Source: Heloderma charlesbogerti (Eukaryota > Chordata > Lepidosauria > Squamata > Helodermatidae). Taken from it: a stretch of 64,000 nucleotides of DNA. Under the pieces are notes generated by a model that saw only the letters and a program-made list of their open reading frames with translations, was not told the origin of the DNA and did not search any database. The translations under genes and the position numbers were made by a program. This document shows positions 26,001-33,800 of this stretch, piece after piece (position 1 is the stretch's first letter; each line of letters begins with the position of its first letter). The stretch is taken from assembly GCA_026122225.1 (NCBI GenBank), contig JANEZZ010000983.1, positions 62,001 through 126,000 of the forward strand, in the 5' to 3' direction.

Positions 26001-27355
26001 CATTATTTATTTATACACATTATTTATACACAGTATATACACATTATTTATTTGTTTGTTTTTGTCCTGCCCTTCTTCCAAGAGTTCAGGATAGCCTGAA
26101 TATACATTATTTTATATATATACAAAAATAAATGAATCATCTAAACTGTTCCTAACTTAGGTATTAGGTTAAGGATGCGATCCTATGCACACTTACCTCA
26201 GAGTAAGACCCACTGGGGCTTACTTCCAAGTAAACATGCATAGGATTGGACTGCACATTTCTAGAACTCAAATGTGTCTGGAAGCCAGATGTATGGGATC
26301 TGTAGGTAGTTATTCTGTAATGGAGAAACAGACTCAGAAACACAGGCTTCTCTTCTGTTATCACTTCACATAACCAGGGTTGAGCCTGCTCATCGAAATT
26401 CAGGGCCAGGTCCTGGCTCAAATTAAGATCAAGTCACAGGAGAGAAAGTAAACTCTGGGTGTTCTGAACATGATAAGCTATTTTTAAAATCTATCTATTT
26501 ACCGCTGTGCCAAGGAACCACGCGAAGAGAAAACTCCCTGGAAAAGACCCTGATGCTGGGAAAGACTGAAGGCAAAAGGAGAAGGGGACGGCAGAGGATG
26601 AGATGGCTAGATAGCATCACGGATGCAATGAATATGGACTTGAGCACGCTCCGGGAGAGAGCGCAGGACAGGAAGGCCTGGCGTGCTATGGCCCATGGGG
26701 TCACGAAGAGTCGGACACGACTGAACGAATGAACAACAACAACAAGGAACCACTCGAAGACAGGGACCAATTATATAAGTGCTATCTTTAGCCATGGCTT
26801 GTAAGGGCTAAAGAAAGGCATTGTTCTGAATAGTAGGCATCACGTGTGACAATGAGTACACAAAGTGCCCGTAGCATGTGCAGAGTGCATTTCCTTCCCC
26901 ACTGAGTAATGCCAGCCTTATATACGCATTCAATGAGGTAAGCCCTCCAAACTCAGCCTATGAGGCTTAAACCCCATATACCCATATTAAAGACGGGTGA
27001 CTGAGGCTGCCTAGATCTCTCTCTCTCTCTCTCTCCCGCCGTCTGACCCCAGGAACCACGAGAGAGCTTGGACCAAAGCAGCCGAGCGCCTGGTCTGCGG
27101 AGGAGGCCGGGTTACCTTTTCCCGCTCAAGACCAGTCCACAGAGATGCGCGACGGTCGTGGCTGCTTGGCGGAACCGCTGCCGCCGTCTCGGCGACCCTC
27201 CCGCCGCTCCCTGCAAGGCAAAAGGCGCGCGTGAGGAGGGAGAGCGCGGGAGAATGGCGCGGGCGGGAAGGAGAGCGGCCCGGCCGAGGGCATGCAGAGA
27301 GGGCCCCTTCAGGGGACAAAGCGCCTACCTCCTCCGCCTGCTCTCCGGCGCCCAT
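16982..27355 (-). CDS. CNBD2-like cyclic-nucleotide-binding-domain protein, 5' seven exons (partial)
   Basis: Join, in transcript order: 27355-27329, 27210-27116, 25956-25845, 22846-22769, 20263-20175, 18026-17864, 17065-16982 (648 nt, 216 codons). Every junction has AG/GT borders and all phases agree (0,2,0,0,2,0,0). Residues 1-41 are basic (RRRQRFRQAATTV), which recalls the N-terminus of CNBD2-type proteins. Residues about 105-216 form a cyclic-nucleotide-binding fold: helix (TQLQLCQAFIYQ), beta segment RTIIIKQGH, YLVLSGKLKVIM, then GDFLGE and TRRLASV, which correspond to the phosphate-binding cassette with its Glu (E189) and Arg (R198) retained. The start is chosen for its strong Kozak context (G at -3, G at +4) inside a CpG-rich promoter. 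No stop codon and no later exon was found, so the protein is incomplete here. Known CNBD2 functions in sperm and cilia are family knowledge only. It diverges from EXOC1L. The CNB fold is confident; the exact orthologue is not. Confidence 0.83.
17193..17595. mobile_element. MITE of about 400 bp with GCAATCCTAT ends
   Basis: Ends GGGGTGCAATCCTATC and CATAGGATTGTTCCC, preceded by TTA. Includes an inverted repeat AGGCGGCCGCCTC. It sits in intron 6 of the CNB gene. The GC-rich interior makes spurious open frames. Confidence 0.78.
17864..18026 (-). CDS. CNB gene coding exon 6, core of the CNB domain
   Basis: 163 nt, phase 2 to 0, acceptor TTGTTTCTACAG, donor GTAACT. It encodes RTIIIKQGH, CYLVLSGKLKVIM and EEGDFLG, the beta-roll of a cyclic-nucleotide-binding domain up to the glycine before the cassette Glu. 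This is the most diagnostic exon. Confidence 0.88.
18421..18813. mobile_element. MITE of about 400 bp flanked by TTA
   Basis: Ends GGGAACAATCCTAG and CATAGGATTGCACCC, target duplication TTA on both sides (18418-18420 and 18814-18816). It sits in CNB intron 5. Confidence 0.82.
18818..18908. repeat. Squamate AGTAAGaCCCATTG-type MITE
   Basis: CACAATCCTTTACACAC ... GACTTACTTCTGAGTGAAC ... GATTGCACTG. Directly abuts the larger MITE on its left. Confidence 0.72.
19091..19370. repeat. Foldback element with repeated GGTTGTTG
   Basis: The arm GTGCTATGGTTTAACTATGG is matched by CATAGTTAAACCATAGCAC, and AACAACCC and GGGTTGTT motifs repeat in both arms. In CNB intron 5. Confidence 0.75.
20175..20263 (-). 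CDS. CNB gene coding exon 5
   Basis: 89 nt, phase 0 to 2, acceptor CTTTTCCACAG, donor GTGAGT. It encodes the leading helices of the CNB domain (CLKTNRAFQCLPSKTQLQL). The position and the F-x-x-L-P pattern match the start of cNMP domains. Confidence 0.8.
20851..20955. repeat. Hairpin in CNB intron 4
   Basis: CAGTGCAGAAAGTCCTGATAG to AACAACAG pairs with the inverted copy ending CTATCAGTACTTTCTGCACTG. About 45-bp arms around a 16-bp loop. The adjoining 5' side matches a second repeat (GTCTTGTGGCATCTTAAA). Confidence 0.75.
22769..22846 (-). CDS. CNB gene coding exon 4
   Basis: 78 nt, phase 0 to 0, between the acceptor TTTCCTTTGTGTAG and the donor GTAAGA. It encodes FEKLKHLLHICSKQRRQQ, a basic helix just upstream of the CNB domain. 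Confidence 0.78.
23152..23236. repeat. Squamate MITE, GCAATCC family, diverged
   Basis: GGCTACAATCCAGTGCAT ... AAGTCCAAGTAAACATGCG. In CNB intron 3. Confidence 0.55.
23824..23958. mobile_element. Short MITE, GCACAGTCCTATG ends
   Basis: 135 bp, the same family as 4155-4287, with a long inverted repeat (TGTTTATACAGAAAAAGTC against ACTTTTTTCTGTATAAACA). TTA precedes the element. It lies in intron 3 of the CNB gene. Confidence 0.8.
24089..24288 (+). mobile_element. BovB LINE 3' fragment with target duplication
   Basis: The last 200 bp of BovB (CTGGGAAAGATTGAAGGC ... GGACACGACTGAACAACAAC) flanked by the 11-bp duplication CCCTTCTCATG (24078-24088 and 24289-24299). It lies in intron 3 of the CNB gene. 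Confidence 0.92.
24320..24430 (+). repeat. Interspersed repeat tail (GATGAAGTGAACTTTAGTCC family)
   Basis: GCATCTGATGAAGTGAACTT ... CACAAAAGCTTATG ... TAGTTTGTCTTTAAAATGC. The reverse-oriented relatives at about 20665-20745 and 23262-23342 share GTCTTGTGGCA/GTCCTGTCGCA. Class not identified. Confidence 0.5.
25640..25800. repeat. MIR/CORE-SINE-like fragment
   Basis: Contains CATGTTACAAATGGGAAACTGAGGCTGCATAAGG, the conserved MIR core wording in part. It lies 45 bp from CNB exon 3. Confidence 0.55.
25845..25956 (-). CDS. CNB gene coding exon 3
   Basis: 112 nt between the acceptor TTTCTTGTGTAG and the donor GTGAGT. It completes the split Arg codon of exon 2 and ends in phase 0. It encodes YIERSPAVQW through VSDYSKQQV. 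The perfect GTGAGT donor is preferred over a GTTGTG three bases earlier. Confidence 0.8.
26171..26256. repeat. Squamate AGTAAGaCCCA-type MITE
   Basis: AAGGATGCGATCCTATGCAC ... TACTTCCAAGTAAACATGCA ... TAGGATTG. Well-preserved inverted termini. Confidence 0.75.
26522..26742 (+). mobile_element. BovB LINE 3' fragment with target duplication
   Basis: A 221-bp BovB 3' end flanked by the 11-bp duplication CAAGGAACCAC (26511-26521 and 26743-26753). It lies in intron 2 of the CNB gene and is nearly identical to the 3' end of the full-length element, so it is young. Confidence 0.93.
27116..27210 (-). CDS. CNB gene coding exon 2
   Basis: 95 nt after the acceptor CCTTTTGCCTTGCAG and before the donor GTAACC. 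It enters in phase 0 and leaves in phase 2. It encodes a basic segment, RRRQRFRQAATTVAHLCGLV, resembling the start of CNBD2-type proteins. Confidence 0.75.
27329..27355 (-). CDS. CNB gene coding exon 1
   Basis: ATG plus eight codons (MGAGEQAEE), followed by donor GTAGGC. The start context is GCC-ATG-G. The exon lies in a CpG-rich block. The first intron is only 118 bp. Confidence 0.7.
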
Positions 27356-28002
27356 GGCTCAGCCTGTCTCTGGCCCCAGCACCACCGGCCTGGTCAGGAG
27401 TAGCTTTGGGCGGGCTCATTCCTGTGGTAACAGAGAACCGAAACGAAAAGATAACGACAAGGGAGCTGTCTGCTCTTACCCGGCGGCATAAGCAAGCAAG
27501 GGCAATAATGACCCTTCCTCAGCTTAGGCAAACATGGAAACTTTAGGCCGCCCGCGAAAGAAAAATATACCGTTGCTAACCCCCACACCTCGAGGCTGGG
27601 TAACTTAAACAAGAGCGTCTTACGGCTGTCAACTTCTCTCGGATGTCCGTTTCTATATTTGCACTGCATACACGAATACACATTAATATCTCTTATCTTT
27701 GTACAGTTAGCACTAGCCGAAGTGGGTATTTTCTTTTTGTTGTAGTAGCTGTGTGTCTCAAACAACAAAAACCCACCACACCACCCTTATCCTCTATTTT
27801 TTCCTAACCCTTTGTTTTGTTTGTATATATAAAAGTTTAAAAATTGAATACAAACTAACTTAAAAAAAAAAAAAAACAGCTATAAGACAGATTTTCAACA
27901 GGTTGGATTTCCCTTACTGTGCAGGGAGAAGCTGCACCAGTTGGATTTCTGCCTGCCACCAGACTAGGTAGCTATTAACACAGTGCTTCTGTGAGGGGGA
28001 AT

Positions 28003-28045
28003 GAGAGGTTTCTTAGCTTCTTCCTAAGCTAAGAAGAAACCTCTC
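28003..28045. repeat. Short hairpin
   Basis: GAGAGGTTTCTTAGCTT pairs with AAGCTAAGAAGAAACCTCTC across a short loop. The right arm carries three extra bases. Confidence 0.7.
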
Positions 28046-29022
28046 AAATGTTTATTTACCCTATATAGGCAAATATATATGTGCTAATGGGTCATTAAAG
28101 TTAACATGGTGGGGGCAAAGGTACTTGAGAAACAATCCTACTGCTGCTTATCATTTATGTATCTCCTTTTAATTGTGAAATATGCTTGGCTTCAGAAAAA
28201 GTATTTCTGATCACAAAAAGGACCCAAAGTTTGAAATACGTATGTAAACCCACCTTCCTGCATGGCCATCAATCAGTTTAAAAGCTAGATTCCTGTGTAT
28301 TCAAAAAAGCATTACATTAATTTCTATGTTTCCACAGTGTAAGAGGGACTAAAAAGCAGCCTGGATGAAAGGCTCTGGAAGGGATCACAACATTTCATTT
28401 CATTTTTTTACATTTCTAACACCAAAGCTCTCTAGGTGGTTTAAAAAGATTAAAAACTTAAAAAATACATTATATATAGTATAAAAACTATTTACATATA
28501 AACCTGTAAACAGACAGCATACACAATCAACAATAAGAAAAATACAGGACCTGATTGTACACGTACATTCAGGGCTTACGAGTCCACACACGTTGGTGCT
28601 TTCTGCTTGTGCAGCCTCCCACAGGCTTACCCCCTAATAGGAAAGACAGATGGTAAGGCACCAATAGCAGGGAACAGAAGGGGGAAAAAACCATCCAGGT
28701 TTTTATTTAAGTCCAATACATTTTCAACAAAATTCTTCCTTAAGTTGTGACAGTGATTTGATACCAGCCTGAAAATTGTTGTACAAGAGTGGCCCTGAGA
28801 AAAAACTTGGATCTAATGTTGGGCTTAATAAAACCATTTTTGGTGCATCTAAAAAAGGGGAAAGGAATAAGGAGTGAATATAAAACCAAACAAATTCGGG
28901 CACTAATTCTTCAGAAAGATCCATACTATACTAAGAATTCAGAAAACTCCTATGCAGAAGCACTTTAAAAGGGGTGGGGTCGCAAATGGCACATGCAATA
29001 ATCCTATTCATATTTACATGCA

Positions 29023-29107
29023 GGTGGCTTTGAATGAGATGCAGAAGTGTGAGAAGAGGAAGCATAAGTCAGTCACACTTCAGCTTCACATCTCATCTGA
29101 AGCCACC
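29023..29107. repeat. Hairpin MITE-like element
   Basis: GGTGGCTTTGAATGAGATG pairs with CATCTCATCTGAAGCCACC; the centre also pairs (AGTGTGAG against CACACTTC-like). About 85 bp. Confidence 0.65.
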
Positions 29108-30694
29108 ATCAGAAGTACACCCAAATGAGGGCCAAACTACACATGATGGATGTAATGGTAGCCCAAAAGCCCCTTTTAGCTTGAAAACTGCTTTGGGATA
29201 GAGTGATTTGGCAAGTGAGGAAAAAATTAGCATCCCTAATTTTTTCAGAATAAGAAGGGCTGTCAGGCATGTGTTTAGTATATTTACTTGACCCTGAGTA
29301 ACTCTGCTCAGAATGGCAGCCTTACAATGCAGTCCTATGCATGTCTCACTATGTTTCACCGGGCTTACACCAGGGGAAGTGCATATAGGATTGAAGGCTT
29401 AGAGTGCCTTTGAACTTCCTGTGTTCCATTTGTGTGAAGGTTAAAAAGTGGAATAGAGTTAAGTTTAAATTGATTGTGCATTGTAACTAATATAGACTTC
29501 ATATTGCATAGGAAATGCAAAGCTGATTTAAGCATCACTTGTGAAAATTGCCTAAGTGGTCATGTGTTGCTAACAGTCTCCAGGGGCAAGGGGGGAAGAA
29601 ACAGAAAGCAATTCTACTAATGAGCAAGGAGATGAATTAAAGATATTATTCAAAATCAATAGTGTATGCAGATGCTCTTTCCAATCCAAATTGCGCCTAC
29701 AAGACTCAGGTGGCCAGCTCAGGATAGCTTGCCAATCTAGTACTTTTTTTTACCATTTTTTTCCTAATAGGGCTCATCCCTGTTAAAGTGGGTAGTAAAT
29801 ATGTTGTGTTGAACCTAACAGGAAAAAATATAGATGGAAACGATGTAAGTGAAGTAATTAAGATAGCATAGAAAACATGAATGGGTTAGAAAACCTTTGT
29901 GGAAGTTACTAGGGTTGAGCTTTGAGAGTCAGTGAAGAATATGAACTATTCCTCATAAATAAAATGATTTGCAACATTGGTATAATATTGGAATAGAATG
30001 CCAGCAGGGAAAGGGTTACAAAGAAAGATCAGCTTTCCACAATTATATAACCCGGATGATGGATTTTTTTTCCTAGTGGCATGAAAGTAGAGATTTGGAT
30101 TTAGTGTTGAATCCCTTTCTGAAATGGTAGGTGGTTTTGGAGCCAGAACTGGCTGGCCTTTCTTTGCTTCTGAAGTGATGCACGTATACTTGTGGGAAAA
30201 GTTAAGTGTTCGGGAACAGAAGCAGCGTTACTGATGAGGGCGGGTGAGGAGATGTAGCTCCTGCTTCTGTCTCTTCTTTCGCCAGTGGTAATATCCTTAA
30301 TGGAAGATCATCCCAATCAATACCTCCAGGCAGCTGTTAACTGGCTGGGGTAATGGAATCAAAATGAGTTAGTGCAGATGAGGCTTTCTTGCTGCTTTGG
30401 TATTAAAGATGCCTTTGCCCTATGATAGTCAAGGGGTTGCTAAGATCCACAGGAGAGAATCTCCCATCACATCAGCAAACTATGTCAGAGCAGAGAAACC
30501 TATTTTGCTGGGCTGGGTATTGAATGGGACTGCTGCTCCTCCTCTGGCCAGCAAGCTGGACAGTTGGAAGCTGGGTGCGGTGGCCTGATTGCTGTGTGAC
30601 TGAACCAAACCCCAACTCCTGGAGGGACCCAAGAAGGAGGAGAAAGAGGAGTGGGAACAAAACAGCAGCATCAGCTGTGATCGAAGCCAAGGCA

Positions 30695-30815
30695 ATGTCA
30701 TCGCTGGTGAAGGAGGACCTCAACAAGAAGCTGTTCAAATCCCTCGGGCAAAGTTTGTACGAATTCATTGAAGTTGAATGTACGGGCCAGGATCGCTTCT
30801 ACCTTTGTGCTTCAG
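30695..30815 (+). CDS. EXOC1L: EXOC1L coding exon 1
   Basis: 121 nt, 40 codons plus one base, donor GTAAAT. It encodes MSSLVKEDL through DRFYLCAS. The Kozak context has G at -3. The exon ends in the same place in the protein (C-A-S/T|V) as the first coding exon of EXOC1. Confidence 0.95.
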
Positions 30816-33800
30816 GTAAATGGGGTGGGGACTAAAAGGGGACTACCTATGTCCAGGCTCCAGGTATCCATTCTGGTGTAGTGCAGTGGCTAAGAGTGTG
30901 ACTTGGGAGCTTGGAATTTCTGATTCAGAACTCACCTTAGCCTTAAAACTAACGAGGTGACCTAGAACAAGCCACTGTTCTTTCAGCCTCAGTCCATTTA
31001 TCTGCAATAGGGACATAATACTACTGACCTACCCGCATTAAGGATTGTTATTTCAGTAATTTGTTACAATATATGTGACGTGCTTTGAATGTTGTAAAAT
31101 GCTATATTAATGTTAAGATTGTTGTTGTTGTTGTTGTTAATAATAATAATAATAATAATAATATCTGGCAGGGAGTCTACAGTTGGGCTGTGATTATATA
31201 GTTTCCATAAATGGCATAGCATTTATTTCCACATAAGGCAGGAATCCTAAGCTCATCTCCTTGGAAGTAAGATTCACTGAAATCAATGTGATCTTCTTCA
31301 AACTAATGTGACTGGGATCAAGCTTTTAGGCTGCAATCCTCTACCCACTTACTTGAGAGTAAGCCCCACTGAACTCTATAGAACTTATGTCTGAGCAGAC
31401 ATATATAGGATTGCAGTGTTAATGTGTTTAGGGATAAGAGGCTAGTCCTCCCCAGATGTTTGATCCCAAAAAACTAGTAATCTAGTTTTGCAGCACAATC
31501 CTATGCATGGTTGCTCAGAAGTAAATCCCATGGAATTCAATAGTGCTTACTCCCAAGTAGGGGTTGGATTTGCAGTTTGAGTTTATTTATAAATACTTGT
31601 TATCTCCTGCTGCTATAGGGAGACAGCTTTAAAGCCAGAGAAATTGACAGCTTCCTTCTCAAATTCTGTCTGCAACACAAGGAAATGTGTTTAAGTAATC
31701 CCTACTAAATTTATTTCAAGTCAAAGTGCTCAGGATTGACTTACCTGTATTGTTAGGTGCTTCCCTCTTCAAGATGGCCCAGTTCATATGACATGTTTAT
31801 GATTTCCCTAAATCTTCCAGTAATTGGGAGCTGCATTTACCTGTATGGAGCTAGATGATATATCTTTCTAGAGAGAGACACAACAGAAAGACATATGGCT
31901 GTGTTTTAATAGACTAGATATCTTGTGTTTGTTGCTATATCTAATGTACAGACAGAGCACTTTCCAGAAATAGTTTGTGGACTTTGTTTGTATTGTGTAG
32001 GCTTTTACATTCTAGTAGCCATTGCAGAGATTTTTTGCTTTCTTTTGTTTTTATGTTTGATGCCAGTAAGACTACAAATTCATTCATATGCTTAATGTAC
32101 TGCTTTTATTTTGTGGCTTAGCAACTCACACAAGACAATGTGTATCTTTGCAATGCAATAATTTATCACCATAATTTTTCAGTAATTGGGCGATTTTGAT
32201 AATTCAACAAAGATACTATCAGAAGTGCTTTTGCTTCTGTGTGTAAGATCTCTTATAACATCCTAGAAAAATATTCCTTTCCCTTCTTTCTAACATTACA
32301 ATATAAACATCTGTTCCACAAAGCATTTTAATTTGTGGCCAAGGTATATCTGCATATTTATTTAAAGCATTTTAAGAATCTGACAAAATTTCTATTACAT
32401 TATTTCAATATTCTATTTAAAATAACTTATTTGTCACCTAACTATATATTGAGAAGGAAGTGTAGACTACGAAGTCTACTGTGTTGGCAAACATGTTTGG
32501 TGTAGGGTATGTAACCAATACTCAATAATATGAGGAGGCGTTGTTTGCATCATTTCATATTGCTAAAAATATCCAAATGCAAGACATCCAGATAATGCAG
32601 ATACGAATGAACAGGTTTTCCCCTGAAACAGTGATGGAGCAACATTGTTTTGTAATCAACAGAACGGTGTAGAAGGGTGGTGGAGAGAATCTGTGCAACA
32701 TAGAGTGTTAGAAAAGATAAATCCTCAAAGGCCACATTTGAATCAAAAGTACAGAATCAGTCTGGATGATGAATGAATGGAAAATGTATTTTTAAGGACT
32801 GAGAAAATGAAGAGCAGAATAACTCTGGGACAACACTTCCATTGTTATCTGTAGTTAAAGACTTGACATGAAAGTGCTGGTAGTCCTGAAGAAGTCCATT
32901 CCCAGAAAACTCCTTTTTGTAATTACTAGCTTCATTCAAGCAGCTCTTTTGCAGTCTTTTCAGTGGCCATCTGCAAAACCAGAGAAAACTCAGGACAACA
33001 TCTTTTGGTATCTGTCTATATGTTTCACACTTACATCCAGTCATTGCTTGCTGCACTGATTGGCAGAAATGACTGAAACCCAAGCTAAGGTTGGGAAAGT
33101 CACTAGGATAATTCAGAACTACTTCGGTCACTGAAATTCTCTTTGGTATTCACATCCCTCAGTTTGGTTTACCCAGGCTTCGCCTTGATGCTCACACACG
33201 CATTAACTTGAAACTCAGTTCCAGTTAGCTTGGCAAAGTGAGTAGTCCAAAGAGAAACTATGTAATCTCTTCCAAAAATATTTCAAAAGGAAGATTTTAT
33301 TTATCCCAGAAATTGCCAGTTTCCAAAGAACCATGCAACTAGCTCTACACACCAAAAGGGATTTGGGATTGTGTTTCTTAAACATTAGTCAGTCAAGCCA
33401 CAAACTAATGCACTTTTGAAAGTCAGACTTCCAAACACACCGTGTGATATCACATAGGGATCTGCTGTTCAAAGTAGGAGGAAGTAAAAAATTCCACTGG
33501 GCATGCCCAAACCTTTGTATGTGCCTAAAGTAGCTCTTTGGGTTTTGGCCAATGTATTTAGAATCATGATGTAAAATGGCAGTTGTAACTATACTTACTT
33601 GAAAATAAATTCTACTGGGATGAATAGGGCTAATTTCCAAGTACATGCGCTGATTACTGTCTATTCATAGAATCATAGAATAGTATGGTTGGAAGGGGCC
33701 TATAAGACCATCAAGTCCATCCCCCTGCTCAGTGCAGGAATCCAAGTCAAAGCATCTGGCTGTCCAGCTTCATTTTGAATGCCTCCAGTGTAGGGGAGCC

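Larger units (their letters stand above)
27050..27480. promoter_or_regulatory. CpG-rich promoter region of the CNB gene
   Basis: A dense run of CG dinucleotides and a CCCGCCC box on the minus strand surround the first two exons. The flanks are AT-rich. This is typical of a CpG-island promoter firing on the minus strand. Just upstream of the start (about 27420-27433) the minus strand reads GTTACC followed by AGGAAT, at best a half X-box for RFX factors. No TATA box is evident. Confidence 0.6.
27481..30694. other. Divergent intergenic region between the CNB gene and EXOC1L
   Basis: About 3.2 kb. Mostly AT-rich and without recognisable exons, with LINE-tail-like DNA around 28390-28620 and two small hairpins (28003-28045 and 29023-29107). 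The EXOC1L 5' UTR must lie in its right part, but there is no CpG island at that start, in contrast with the neighbouring genes. Confidence 0.5.

Noticed and set aside
30524..30694. In-frame upstream extension of EXOC1L adding 57 residues
   Set aside because: Homologues begin at MSSLVKEDL. The upstream sequence is Arg/Trp-rich and low-complexity, as expected of 5' UTR.
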